Below, piece by piece: positions 10,201 to 18,398 of a DNA stretch of 64,000 bases. Position 1 is the first letter of the stretch, and each line of letters starts with the position of its first letter. The stretch comes from Brevibacillus gelatini (GTDB taxonomy: Bacteria > Bacillota > Bacilli > Brevibacillales > Brevibacillaceae). The position numbers and the translations under genes were made by a program. The notes under the pieces were generated by a model, which did no database searches, had not been told where the DNA came from, and saw only the letters and a list, made by a program, of their open reading frames with translations. Location of the stretch: contig NZ_RHHS01000020.1 in the NCBI RefSeq assembly GCF_003710935.1, positions 37,492 to 101,491 of the forward strand. The letters are read 5' to 3'.

Positions 10201-10402
10201 ATTGGCCGCTGAGAGCAACCATTTCCTCCTGTTCGAAGTCCCAGCCCCGAAGGTCAAGCACGCCACCGACGGCCTGGTGCGGCACTGGAACCTCGTGATG
10301 CGCAATCCAAAGTAGCCGAATCATCGTGATGACCAGCAAAAATAAGCCAACAATGACAGTCAACTTCCATTTGTTTTGCAGTATTCCTTGAATTTTTATC
10401 AT
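7280..10402 (-). CDS. Large hybrid sensor kinase: 7TMR-DISM, HisKA, receiver and LytS-type kinase
   Basis: 1040 residues. In order: an N-terminal membrane helix; an extracellular jelly-roll like 7TMR-DISM (about 45-200); seven membrane helices (about 215-420); a HisKA domain with SHELRNPLHG; a first HATPase with NLAHNAMKYTEEG, GIGMDEE and GGIGLGLGI; a receiver with VVDDEPFN, the phospho-Asp in AIVDVMMPNMSG and TKPVDPLE; then a second, LytS/YehU-type kinase with QIKPHFFFNTLNSI and another HATPase (PLVENALVHG, GVGLFNTDYRL). Two kinase modules of different families with a receiver between them make an internal relay likely. It is divergent from the SARP-type regulator at 10559, its probable partner. 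The ligand is unknown. Confidence 0.9.
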   Translation of the reverse strand: MIKIQGILQNKWKLTVIVGLFLLVITMIRLLWIAHHEVPVPHQAVGGVLDLRGWDFEQEEMVALSGQWEFYPGQLIVPGAEAKAKSAFSGLSPGLLSVPGDWGEAAGSGGSTATHRYGTYRLLIQLDENARFPAGIHFPKIQGASRVYVNGQLLGESGHPDADESRMVLRNLPYSVFFTPERGQLELVVHVANNEAYLTGGILKSVLFGKQAAIDQRVSTSHFMQLMVCVVLAVHAAYAMIVYAVGVRQPILLTFAALVSSAVCSILVDDDKLLFQVVPYDYELSVRLVYMAYATVYAMLFAFVAQLLGKAGKTNRWFYVLCLFEVLLLICFPPASVAWLVKILLLFISFPAGIMVISIIWKTVRTGDKDAVFLLLGASGIAANIVWGSLKNRLLVDLTFYPFDFIAAFLAFGTYWFIRYFRATARTEELAARLQREDQNKDAFLANTSHELRNPLHGILNIAQTVLEREQGRMDNESKKRMEMIVTAGKRMLLLLNDLLDVTRLKEGRVQLVPKSVSVQTVATGVLDMLRLMEEGKPVKFILAIPESFPLVLADENRLVQILFNLAHNAMKYTEEGTITIGASVREDKAYIWVADTGIGMDEETQQHIFQPYVQGQPGVAAVDGGIGLGLGICKQLVEMHGGELEVASTPGQGSVFTFSLPLIPEAVAETASAAESSLLAPPLFTESAEETGDTPENASSDDGVVIGRPKILVVDDEPFNLTVLESILQTEGYEITGVTSSKEALEQLERDQWDLAIVDVMMPNMSGYELAQLIRARYTVLELPILLLTARSYLEGVAAGFLAGANDYVTKPVDPLELRARVRSLVEVKQSDEERLRMEAAWLQAQIKPHFFFNTLNSIAILSELDPPRMRELLLQFSTYLQRSFDFQNAQQIVPFAQELELVRSYLAIEQVRFGDKLRVVWKIDEDSDFYLPPLTIQPLVENALVHGLLNRIEGGTLTLSVTHDGDEVEIKVEDDGVGVAEERVKELLAGDRQTRRGVGLFNTDYRLKQRYGKGLQIESGVNRGMTVSFRVPKMQGTK

Positions 10403-10558
10403 GAGCCTTCACAATTCCTTTTTCAGTCGATTAAAGCAACTTTTTGAAAACTTTTAAAGTCTACAAATAGTAGAAGGAGTTTTTCAAGCATTAGTCGCAT
10501 TTCATTATGAAGAGAAATATTTGTGCATTCAAGGCGACGTTAAAGAAGGAGAAAGTCG

Positions 10559-11707
10559 ATGAAAGCGATCTTAGTCGATGACGAACAACTGCCTTTGCAG
10601 CACCTGCAGATGATGCTCGAACAAAAAATAGGCGCCATAAAGGTAATCGGAACGTTTACCGACCCAAGCAAAGCGATTGAAATGACACCAAAACTTTGCC
10701 CCGATGTCGTCTTTCTGGATATCAACATGCCGCAAATAAACGGTCTGGAGATTGGGGAACAGCTGCAAAATACTGACCCTTCTCCGGAAATCGTCTTTGT
10801 GACCGGCTATGACAAATACGCAGTAGACGCTTTCGAGCTGTGCGCGCTGGACTACATCATGAAGCCTGTCCAGTTGAAACGGCTGGAGAAAACCGTCAAT
10901 CGCCTGCGGGAAAAAATCAAAATTGCGCAAGCAACAGCACCGGAGACCAAGCCGCTTGTTTCGATCCAGTGCTTTAACCACCTGCAGTTTCACCTGTCCG
11001 ACCAGGAGCCGCAGGAGATCAAATGGCGTACCAACAAAGTGCGGGAGCTGTTTGCCTATTTGCTTCATCACCGCAACAAAACAGTAGACAAGGAGACTTT
11101 GCTGGAGCTGCTGTGGCCGGATTGTGATTTGTCAAAAGCGCTGCCCCAGCTCTACACGGCAGTATACTTGATCCGGCAAACCTTGAAACGCTACGGCATC
11201 AAGACGTTAAGCATCAACAAAGGCAACCTGGAAGCAGGCTACAGGCTGACAGTCGAATCCTCGCTGATTGACGTGGACGAGTGGGAGCAACACCTGGGGC
11301 AACTGGCTCCACCGTCACATGCCAACATCGCGGAATACGAGCAAGTTCTTGCAATGTACAGCGGGGATTACTTAGGCGCTTACGACTATTTGTGGGCCGA
11401 ATACGAGCGGGAACGCCTGCGCCGGCTATGGTTGCAGCTCGCCAAAAAGATGAGCAGCTTTTATCAGGAAGCTGGCAAGCTTGAAGAAGCCTTCCGAGTC
11501 AACAAGCGAATCCAGCAACTGCACCCGCTGGAAGAAGATTGCTATTTTGCCCTGATGCAACTTTACGACGCCCTGGGCGATCACGCGGCTGTCGAGGAGC
11601 AATACCATCTGCTGACGTCCCGCTGGGAGCAGGAACTCGATTCTGCCGTGAATCCGGACATTACAAAGTGGTTTGCGGCGTGGAAAAAGGGTACGTCTCT
11701 TACCTGA
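10559..11707 (+). CDS. Response regulator with SARP-type C-terminal domain
   Basis: 382 residues; the ATG follows AAGGAGAAAGTCG. The receiver occupies residues 1-120 (AILVDDEQLP, phospho-Asp in VVFLDINMPQINGLE, VTGYDKYA, IMKPVQL). A winged-helix follows (WRTNKVRELFAYLLHHRNKTVDKETLLELLWPD split over several helices) and then a bacterial transcriptional activation domain with TPR-like repeats (about 235-375). This REC-HTH-BTAD order is known in Paenibacillaceae as the partner of 7TMR-DISM hybrid kinases, and such a kinase is divergently encoded 156 nt away. The targets cannot be read from the sequence. Confidence 0.88.
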   Translation: MKAILVDDEQLPLQHLQMMLEQKIGAIKVIGTFTDPSKAIEMTPKLCPDVVFLDINMPQINGLEIGEQLQNTDPSPEIVFVTGYDKYAVDAFELCALDYIMKPVQLKRLEKTVNRLREKIKIAQATAPETKPLVSIQCFNHLQFHLSDQEPQEIKWRTNKVRELFAYLLHHRNKTVDKETLLELLWPDCDLSKALPQLYTAVYLIRQTLKRYGIKTLSINKGNLEAGYRLTVESSLIDVDEWEQHLGQLAPPSHANIAEYEQVLAMYSGDYLGAYDYLWAEYERERLRRLWLQLAKKMSSFYQEAGKLEEAFRVNKRIQQLHPLEEDCYFALMQLYDALGDHAAVEEQYHLLTSRWEQELDSAVNPDITKWFAAWKKGTSLT

Positions 11708-11725
11708 CACAAGGCCCGCAGATAG

Positions 11726-11775
11726 CGCAGGAAAACCCCTTCCCGAACGGAGAGTCGAGAAGGGGTTTTCCTGCG
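11726..11775 (+). terminator. Long hairpin after the SARP regulator
   Basis: A perfect 17-bp inverted repeat (arms 11726-11742 and 11759-11775, core GGAAAACCCCTTC) with a 16-nt loop, 18 nt after the stop codon. The arm contains TTTT, but no long T run follows, so it is a likely but not textbook terminator. It could act on both strands. Confidence 0.65.
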
Positions 11776-11906
11776 ATTTCCATGCTTAGTCAAGGTGTAT
11801 CGTCGCCATTGCAGCTATCCGCCGTGCTATCCTGCCGATTGGCAGACAAATGCAAAGACACCATTCGCCTCTGTCCCGGCCGAACGAAAAATGGCGTCCT
11901 TTCTCT

Positions 11907-12266
11907 CTATCCCAGCGCATTGCGCACTGCCCACTCGACGCGTTCTTTTTGCAGCGGCTTGGCGATAAAATCACACGCTCCCGCCTGAACCGCCTTGATA
12001 ACTGTATCCCGGCGCACAACAGCCGAGCAAATAATGATTTTCGCCTCCATGTCCATCTCCACAATCTTGCGGGAAGCGCTGATGCCGTTCATCCCCGGCA
12101 TGGAAATATCCATGAGAACCAGCTTTGGTTTGTACAATCCGTATTTTTTGACCGCTTCTTCCCCTGAATCTGCTTCCACCGTCACTTCCAGACCCAGCGA
12201 CTCCACGATCTCCCTCAATATGGCTCTTGCAAAAGCTGTATCGTCCACAATCATGATGTTGCTCAT
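11907..12266 (-). CDS. Stand-alone CheY-like response regulator
   Basis: 119 residues, one receiver domain and nothing else: IMIVDDTAFARA with the acidic pair, phospho-Asp in LVLMDISMPGMNG, the signalling Ser in IICSAVVRR (Thr is more usual) and IAKPLQKER with the conserved Lys. The ATG is preceded by AGGAGAAG at 12 nt. With no output domain it must act by protein contact, as CheY or Spo0F do. No kinase or chemotaxis gene is adjacent. It is transcribed alone and stops 130 nt before the SARP regulator's hairpin, which it faces. Confidence 0.85.
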   Translation of the reverse strand: MSNIMIVDDTAFARAILREIVESLGLEVTVEADSGEEAVKKYGLYKPKLVLMDISMPGMNGISASRKIVEMDMEAKIIICSAVVRRDTVIKAVQAGACDFIAKPLQKERVEWAVRNALG

Positions 12267-12365
12267 CTACATAACTTCTCCTGTCTCGACCTATGGGGTT
12301 GCCGTAGTTTCGACCACGCCAAAAACAGGCCTTTCTCCGTAGATCAATTGAGTATATCGACCCTT

Positions 12366-12413
12366 TTGTTCAGTTTTCCATTCTAATCGGACAATCTGAA
12401 CAAAATCTGAACA
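12366..12413 (-). promoter_or_regulatory. Phased direct repeats upstream of the CheY-like gene
   Basis: On the minus strand the 9-bp unit TGTTCAGAT occurs twice with an 11-bp period (12394-12413), followed by a TAGAAT that could be a -10, and then by a third, inverted TGTTCAG (about 12367-12373). Repeats at 11-bp spacing are typical of OmpR-family regulator sites. The binding protein is unknown. Confidence 0.4.
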
Positions 12414-12537
12414 TGGAAAAAGAAGCGCCGCCCGTCGGCAAGTGGGGAGAAGATTAATTGTGCGAAACGTATACGAGGAATTTCGAAGCTGACAGCGAAA
12501 GGCTGCGAGGCGGCTACCATGCCGTTTCCACGACATT

Positions 12538-13008
12538 TCAATATTCAATCCGCTTCTCCGCTTGCACCCATGCCATGAACGGGCTTTGACGGTTCTCCAG
12601 TTCAATTTGCCGGAAAGGTATGCTTCTCTCTTCATGCGGCAGCATGATTTGCTCGTAAATGAACTGGTCGTCGAATCCGGCGCTGGCCGCGTCTTCTTTC
12701 GTGCAGGCATAGTACACGGCCCGCGGTCTTGCCCAGTAAATCGCCCCCAGGCACATCGGGCACGGCTCGCAGCTCGTATACAGCTCGCAGTCACTCAACT
12801 GAAAAGTGCCCAGATTGCGGCACGCCTCGCGAATGGCCTGCACCTCCGCATGGGCAGTCGGGTCGTTGAGCGCCGTCACTTCATTGCGGCCCCGTCCGAC
12901 GACTTGCCCGTCTTTGATGATGATCGCTCCAAAAGGCCCGCCGTGGCTTTCCTTCACATTGTCCAGTGCAATGCGGACGGCTTGCCCCATCCACGTATCC
13001 TGATCCAT
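12538..13008 (-). CDS. guaD: Guanine deaminase
   Basis: 156 residues, the same length as Bacillus GuaD and similar along its length. It has the cytidine-deaminase-fold zinc site: HAE (in DPTAHAEVQAI, about residues 52-54) and the PCPMC motif (in TSCEPCPMCLGAIYW, about 83-86), with GGPFGAIIIKDG before it. It converts guanine to xanthine in purine salvage. It is transcribed alone. The strong match of the C-terminal part (AASAGFDDQFIYEQI) to GuaD argues against tRNA adenosine deaminase. Confidence 0.9.
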   Translation of the reverse strand: MDQDTWMGQAVRIALDNVKESHGGPFGAIIIKDGQVVGRGRNEVTALNDPTAHAEVQAIREACRNLGTFQLSDCELYTSCEPCPMCLGAIYWARPRAVYYACTKEDAASAGFDDQFIYEQIMLPHEERSIPFRQIELENRQSPFMAWVQAEKRIEY

Positions 13009-13089
13009 CCTGTTCCCTCCTCGCGCACCTCTTCTTTTATCCTATGCCAGTTTGTCTGGCGGCATTAGCGAAACCAAACGACCCGCGCT

Positions 13090-14979
13090 TCATATCCAGT
13101 TCATCGAACGCTTCAAATGGAACAAATACCGATTGCGGATCACCCAGAAGTAGACCGCCTGCACGATCACAAAGCTGCACAGCACGATGGCTGTCGGCTT
13201 GACGACCGATGCCACGAGCATGACTTTCAGCAGGCTTTGCAGCGAGACAAACGCCACCATGCTGTGAATGATCGCAACCAGTATCGGCACAAAAAACAGC
13301 AACGCGATCTGGATCGTCACAATTCTCGTCAACTCGGCCTCCGTCAAACCGATTTTGGCAATCGCTCCAAAATGCCTTTTGTCGTTTTCCAGGTCCGTAT
13401 ACAAACGGAAATACAGGAAACTGGCTGCCGCGACAAAAAACAGCACGCCCACGAACAGCCCGATAAACAGCCCCGTGTTCGCCAACTGCTTCATCTGGTG
13501 AAAGACAGGGGCACGAGCCGAAAATGAATAGGTTTCCGTATCATGCTCGATTTCCTCTTCCAGCTTGAGGCTGATCTCCTGCGTTTCCTTCCAGCGCGGA
13601 ACATCGTAGGCAAAGCGTTGCTCCTCTTGCAAGTCGTGAAGCTGATCGTACACGTTGTTCGGGACAACCGCCAGCCGTGCAAATTCGATGCCGTTAATCA
13701 ATGGATTCATTTTCGTGTCCGTTTTGACCACAAGCTCCTGCCCGCCGATCTGCAACGTCTGTTCCTCGACCGTATCGCCTAACCACCTGAGCAAGATAAA
13801 CACTTCGTTGTCGGCCATTTGCAGCTCACGTGAGTTCGCCGCCCGCGCAAAACGGTTGTAGTCGGACAGCTTGACCACCCCGACCGTCTCGTCATTTACC
13901 TGTTCCGGAAGCACCCGCATTGACACTTGGTACTTTTCGAAGGAAAAGCCCCCTTGCTGCAAGCTGTTTTCAATCAACCGCAAATGCGTGTCCTTGTCGG
14001 CATTCTCGGCCTTGGTCTGGTATTCGAACGCAAACGGATTCGTTTTCACGACCGTCTCCTGGATCGACCCGGCCAATGCCGCCAGCGTCCCGATTGCGCA
14101 AAAGGCGACCGTCGACACGATGCAAACCAAAAAAAACATTCTCGCGTTATCCTTCATCCGGTATGAAAGATCTGACAGCATCAACAGATTCGTGCGCCGC
14201 CAATAGATGAAGCGCCGCTTCTTCAAAAACTCGATCAGGATCACGCTAAGCTGTGTGAACAGTAAATACGTCCCGACAATCGTCAAAGCCGTAACAGGCA
14301 GCACAAGCGCCACCACGTAAATGCCATCCGCCGTCAGCGCCAATGCATAGCTCATCCCCAACAGCGCCACTGCCACAATCGACAGCGCAATCGATGCATT
14401 GGGCTCCCGCTTGGGGCGCCGACTGCCCTGCAACAGTTCCAGCAGGCTGCGGCTTCTAAGCAGCAGCACCGTAAACAGCGAGATCGCAGCAAACAGGATG
14501 AGAAACGCAACGACCGTCAGCCCAATCGCCTTCCACGGGAGGTAAAAGCCGAGCGCCTTTACATCCAGCAGGAAGCCCGCGAACTGGAAAAACAGCTTGG
14601 CGAGCACCATCCCAAGCCCGATGCCAAAGGCAATCGCGACGATCCCGATGAGCATGTTTTCCATGAAAATCAGCGTGTTGCGCTGCCGCGACGTCATGCC
14701 GTGCATGAACAAGATCCCGAATTCTTTCTCCCGCTTTTTCAAAAAAGCGCCGACGCAATAGAAGAGAAAAAAGAAAGAGAACAAGAAGATCACATATTCC
14801 GCCACGATCATCCCGGTCGCAACCGATTCATGAATTTCCTCCCCGACAATTCCCGGATGAAAAATGAACATCGCATACACGAAAAAGATCATCACGGAAA
14901 ACACGCTGCTCATAAAAAAGGCAGCATAGGTGCGTTTGTTGCGCAAAACATTATTACACGCGAATTGTCGAAAGGTCAT
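13090..14979 (-). CDS. BceB-like ABC transporter permease
   Basis: 629 residues from the ATG at 14979, which has GGGAGGG before it. The protein starts MTFRQFACNNVLRN, as BceB-type permeases do. It has ten predicted membrane helices with an FtsX-like core and a large extracellular loop of about 200 residues (between helices 7 and 8) rich in charged residues. In the BceAB family this loop and the kinase together sense peptide antibiotics such as bacitracin. The start overlaps the ATPase gene by 26 nt, so the pair is coupled. Substrate not predictable. Confidence 0.88.
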   Translation of the reverse strand: MTFRQFACNNVLRNKRTYAAFFMSSVFSVMIFFVYAMFIFHPGIVGEEIHESVATGMIVAEYVIFLFSFFFLFYCVGAFLKKREKEFGILFMHGMTSRQRNTLIFMENMLIGIVAIAFGIGLGMVLAKLFFQFAGFLLDVKALGFYLPWKAIGLTVVAFLILFAAISLFTVLLLRSRSLLELLQGSRRPKREPNASIALSIVAVALLGMSYALALTADGIYVVALVLPVTALTIVGTYLLFTQLSVILIEFLKKRRFIYWRRTNLLMLSDLSYRMKDNARMFFLVCIVSTVAFCAIGTLAALAGSIQETVVKTNPFAFEYQTKAENADKDTHLRLIENSLQQGGFSFEKYQVSMRVLPEQVNDETVGVVKLSDYNRFARAANSRELQMADNEVFILLRWLGDTVEEQTLQIGGQELVVKTDTKMNPLINGIEFARLAVVPNNVYDQLHDLQEEQRFAYDVPRWKETQEISLKLEEEIEHDTETYSFSARAPVFHQMKQLANTGLFIGLFVGVLFFVAAASFLYFRLYTDLENDKRHFGAIAKIGLTEAELTRIVTIQIALLFFVPILVAIIHSMVAFVSLQSLLKVMLVASVVKPTAIVLCSFVIVQAVYFWVIRNRYLFHLKRSMNWI

Positions 14980-15724
14980 ACGTGTTCCCTCCCAGGAACG
15001 ACAGCGCGTCAATAATCTTTTGGAAAAACGCCTGGCGGTTCTCGCCCCGGTACATTTCGTTGTGCAACTGTCCGTCCTTGATAAAAATAACCCGGTGACA
15101 GTAGCTTGCTGCCAGCGGATCATGCGTGACCATCATCATCGTCGTATTGTCTGTTTTATTGATCGCTTCCAGCGTCTCCATGACCGTCCGCGAAGACTTG
15201 GAATCGAGATTGCCGGTCGGTTCATCGGCAAGCAGCAGCGAAGGGGAGTGGATGATCGCACGGGCGATTGCCGTCTTTTGCCGCTGGCCACCTGACACCT
15301 CGTATGTACGTTTGTCCAAAATATCCTGGATTCCCAGCTTCGCAGCCACGCTTTGCAGCTTTTCCTCCATCGTTTGCAGCTTCACATTTTCCAGCGTAAG
15401 CGGCAGCACGATGTTTTCCCCAATCGTCAATGTATCGAGCAAGTTGAAATCCTGAAAAACAAAGCCCAGTTCGCGGCGACGGAACAGCGCCAGCTTGTCT
15501 TTTTTCAACAAGTGCGGATTCGTTCCATTCAAAAGAACAGTCCCGGATGTCGGAGAGTCAATGGTCGAGATCATGTTCAGCAGCGTTGTTTTCCCGCTGC
15601 CCGATGGGCCCATGATACCGACAAATTCCCCTTTGCGAATAGAAAAATCGATATCCGTCAACGCGCGGTATGTGATTTTGCCTCCGTATATTTTGCTCAG
15701 ACTGTTCACCGCAAGCATTTCCAT
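14954..15724 (-). CDS. BceA-like ABC transporter ATPase
   Basis: 256 residues. Walker A GPSGSGKTT, Q-loop in FVFQDFNLLDTLT, signature VSGGQRQKTAIARA, Walker B LLADEPTGNLDSKSS and the switch His in VTHDPLAA are all intact. It belongs to the MacB/LolD-type group that pairs with FtsX-domain permeases. It lies between the two-component genes and its permease on the same strand, an arrangement typical of Bce modules. Confidence 0.92.
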   Translation of the reverse strand: MEMLAVNSLSKIYGGKITYRALTDIDFSIRKGEFVGIMGPSGSGKTTLLNMISTIDSPTSGTVLLNGTNPHLLKKDKLALFRRRELGFVFQDFNLLDTLTIGENIVLPLTLENVKLQTMEEKLQSVAAKLGIQDILDKRTYEVSGGQRQKTAIARAIIHSPSLLLADEPTGNLDSKSSRTVMETLEAINKTDNTTMMMVTHDPLAASYCHRVIFIKDGQLHNEMYRGENRQAFFQKIIDALSFLGGNTYDLSTIRV

Positions 15725-15793
15725 ACGTCTATCCCCTTTCCTCTGACATCCCGTTATCCACTATACGAGGACGCGCGTTTTCCAGCTATCGAA

Positions 15794-16810
15794 TTAACTT
15801 TCATCATTCTTACGTTCTTGTAAGGTTGGCACTACGGCGGACAGGACGATGCGCACAGTCGTGCCTTCTCCCACTCGCGACTCCATTTCCACACTGTGGT
15901 GCAGCCGCCCGCAAATTTCCTTGACCAAATAAAGCCCCATCCCGGTCGACTCCGGATACTTGCGGCCGTTTTCCCCTGTGAAGTACGGCTTGAACACCCG
16001 CTGGATGTCTTCCGGCGGAATCCCGATGCCGTAATCCTGCACCTCCAGGACGAGATGCGGCCCGCGTTCGTAGGCGCGGATCGTGACCTTGTTGCTTTTG
16101 CCCGCAGAATAGCGGACGGCGTTGGTCAATAGCTGGTTGAGTACAAACGACAGCCATTTTTCGTCGGACTCCACCCGCCAGTCCTGCTCGATTTTCAGCT
16201 CCGGGTACACCTGGTTGCGGATGAACAAACGCTTGTTTTCCGCCAGCACGTTTTGCGCAAGCGTGCGAAGCGACACCGGCTCGATCAAAAAGTCCTGCTC
16301 AAAACGGTCCAGCCGCGCGATGTACAGCACCGTTTCCAATCCGCGCTTGATCCGGTCGACTTCTTCGCGGATGCTCTCGGCCTTCGGATCGTCCTCGTTT
16401 TGCAGCAACAGGTGGATGACCGAGATCGGCGTCTTCATCTGATGCACCCATTGCTGGATAAACGTCGTATAGTCGCGCTGCTTGTTTTCGTAGGCGTGAA
16501 TCTGCTCCTTGTAGAGCCGATACTGCTCCAGGCTTTTCTCATCCATTGCCTGGCACAGTGCAGCGTTGCCATACGTCTGCGTCAGCTCTTCCAGCGACTC
16601 TACAGGCTTGCTCAAGCGCTGGTAAATCAGACGGTGCGTCAAATAGCGAACGACCAGAAACGCCCCGGCAAAAAAGACGGAGAGAAACATGACGTAGATC
16701 ATCAGCGATTCGTTCCAGTACCCGTCCATGGCAAAAATCAGAATCATCAAGATCAGCTGAACGAGAAAAAAGGCGGCAAATGCCCATTGATCCCGAAGGA
16801 ACAGCTTCAT
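15794..16810 (-). CDS. BceS-like intramembrane-sensing histidine kinase
   Basis: 338 residues from the ATG at 16810 after GGAGGACGGACA. Two N-terminal membrane helices with almost no extracellular loop (residues 9-30 and 38-58) mark the intramembrane-sensing class, in which the transporter does the sensing. The phosphoacceptor lies in WVHQMKTPISV, and the HATPase shows NQLLTNAVRYS, DYGIGIP and GMGLYLVK. The start overlaps the regulator stop as ATGA. Confidence 0.92.
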   Translation of the reverse strand: MKLFLRDQWAFAAFFLVQLILMILIFAMDGYWNESLMIYVMFLSVFFAGAFLVVRYLTHRLIYQRLSKPVESLEELTQTYGNAALCQAMDEKSLEQYRLYKEQIHAYENKQRDYTTFIQQWVHQMKTPISVIHLLLQNEDDPKAESIREEVDRIKRGLETVLYIARLDRFEQDFLIEPVSLRTLAQNVLAENKRLFIRNQVYPELKIEQDWRVESDEKWLSFVLNQLLTNAVRYSAGKSNKVTIRAYERGPHLVLEVQDYGIGIPPEDIQRVFKPYFTGENGRKYPESTGMGLYLVKEICGRLHHSVEMESRVGEGTTVRIVLSAVVPTLQERKNDES

Positions 16811-17505
16811 TGTCCGTCCTCCCATGTCGCTTTCAGACGGTAGCCGGAGCCACGCACAGTCTCAACCGCGCCTTCCAGCCCGATGTCCTTCAGCTTTCCG
16901 CGCACACGCGTGATGTACACATTCAACGTGTTTTCATCGACGAACTGCTCGTCCCACAGCTTTTCCAGCAGCCGCTCGCGGCTGACGACGCGCGGGTACT
17001 GGTTCATCAGCGCTTCCAGCAGCAGCGCTTCTTTTTTGCTCAGCTCGATTTTCGTATCGTTTATCGACAGCTCCATCCGCTCCAAAAACAGCTTCAGCCC
17101 CGCGACCTCCACAGTGCGCTCCCCTTCCTGCGCCGCGTATTGGCCGTAGGCGCGGCGAAGCTGACTGCGAATTTTCGCGAGGACGACATCGTAATCGAAC
17201 GGCTTGGTAATGTAGTCGTCCGCTCCGTTTTCCAGCGCCATCACCTGGTCCATCTTGCTTTCCCGCGCGGAGATGAACAAAATCGGGCAGTTGGACTCCT
17301 GCCGCATCTGTCTGCACCAGTAAAAGCCGTCGAATTTGGGCAAGTTCACGTCCAATAGCACTAAATCTGGCCGCTTGCTTACGAACACTTCCATGACACG
17401 ATCAAAATGTTCCACGTTGACCGTTTGAAATCCGTATTTTTCCAGTTGTTCTTGCAAAAGCTGGTTGATTTTCGGGTCGTCTTCCACAATCATGATCGTA
17501 GACAT
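16807..17505 (-). CDS. BceR-like OmpR-family response regulator
   Basis: 232 residues. Receiver (IMIVEDDPKINQLL, phospho-Asp in LVLLDVNLPKFDGFYW, TKPFDYD) and a winged-helix output domain (ELSKKEALLLEALM, VDENTLNVYITRVRGKL). It is the first gene of the four-gene Bce-like module; in this family it activates its own transporter genes. The gap between the kinase and transporter genes (15725-15793) is short, and I did not identify a certain operator in it. Confidence 0.92.
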   Translation of the reverse strand: MSTIMIVEDDPKINQLLQEQLEKYGFQTVNVEHFDRVMEVFVSKRPDLVLLDVNLPKFDGFYWCRQMRQESNCPILFISARESKMDQVMALENGADDYITKPFDYDVVLAKIRSQLRRAYGQYAAQEGERTVEVAGLKLFLERMELSINDTKIELSKKEALLLEALMNQYPRVVSRERLLEKLWDEQFVDENTLNVYITRVRGKLKDIGLEGAVETVRGSGYRLKATWEDGQ

Positions 17506-17623
17506 CCGCTCATACTCCTCTCGATACTCCTGCTACTCCTTTCCTTACTATACCATTAGAAAACTGGGCTGCGCCAATTTGCATCAGCCTTTTGCCCGTG
17601 CCTGCCTTCGCTTTTCCCAATGG

Positions 17624-17650
17624 AAAAAGGGTGGAACACTCCCCACCCTC
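17624..17650 (-). terminator. Terminator overlapping the sigma gene stop
   Basis: On the minus strand GAGGGTGG and CCACCCT pair around an 8-nt loop and are followed by TTTTTCC. The left arm includes part of the stop codon of the sigma factor gene. Confidence 0.75.
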
Positions 17651-18164
17651 AAGCTTTTGCTTCCATCATTTTCTGCAGTTTTTTGATGCCGCGAAAATGC
17701 AGGATTTTGACAGAGGCTTCTGTCTTGCCCAAAATCTCGGCAATTTCGTTCATGCGCAAATCCGCCAGATAACGCAAAGAAATGACGTTGCGCTGGTCAG
17801 TCGTCAGCGCGTGTACCTTTTGCCACAGCCCCTCGGTCGTCTCCTGCGTCAGCACGCATTCCTCCGGCAGCTTGTCAGTAGCCGCAAGCGTGCTGAACGT
17901 CTCCTGGTCAACCGGGCACTCCTTTTTTTTGCGCATGTGGTCGATCAGCGCATTGTGCGCAATTCGGAATATCCAGGCGCCAAAAGGATGGCGGCCGTCG
18001 TATTGATCGAGCTTCGAGTACACCTTGATGAATACAGTCGTTGTCAGGTCTTCCACGTCCCAGACGTTTTTCACGCGGTAGCGGAAGTAGCGGTATATTT
18101 TAGCAGAATATTCTTCGTAAATTTGACGTTGATTCGGTTTTGGATAAATGATTGCAGTAGTCAT
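17649..18164 (-). CDS. RNA polymerase sigma factor, ECF-type
   Basis: 171 residues from the ATG at 18164 with GGGAGA before it. Region 2 is visible (SAKIYRYFRYRVKNVWDVEDLT, then PFGAWIFRIAHNALIDHMRK), and region 4 (LTTDQRNVISLRYLADLRMNEIAEILGKTEASVK). There is no adjacent anti-sigma gene, so control is not evident. It is a single gene closed by its own terminator, between the Bce module and purB. Confidence 0.85.
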   Translation of the reverse strand: MTTAIIYPKPNQRQIYEEYSAKIYRYFRYRVKNVWDVEDLTTTVFIKVYSKLDQYDGRHPFGAWIFRIAHNALIDHMRKKKECPVDQETFSTLAATDKLPEECVLTQETTEGLWQKVHALTTDQRNVISLRYLADLRMNEIAEILGKTEASVKILHFRGIKKLQKMMEAKA

Positions 18165-18354
18165 GTTCGATCTCCCATTTCGTGATCCGTATGAGTTGCT
18201 CTCATTGTAAGACGGATCAGAAGCAGGAACCATCGAGTTATATTTCAAGAAGCTTACACTTTTGTAAGGTACTTATGGGCTGCTTGTAAGCTGCTGCATC
18301 TGTAGGTACGACAGCGTCATTCATTCGGTTACAGACTGGGCTGATTTTTTCGAT

Positions 18355-18385
18355 AAAAAACGCCCCCGCATGCTGCGAGAGCGTT
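18355..18385 (-). terminator. purB terminator
   Basis: On the minus strand an 11-bp stem (AACGCTCTCGC with GCGGGGGCGTT, G-U pairs included) and the loop AGCAT are followed by TTTTTT, 14 nt after the purB stop. Confidence 0.85.
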
Positions 18386-18398
18386 CCTGTTATCTTTG

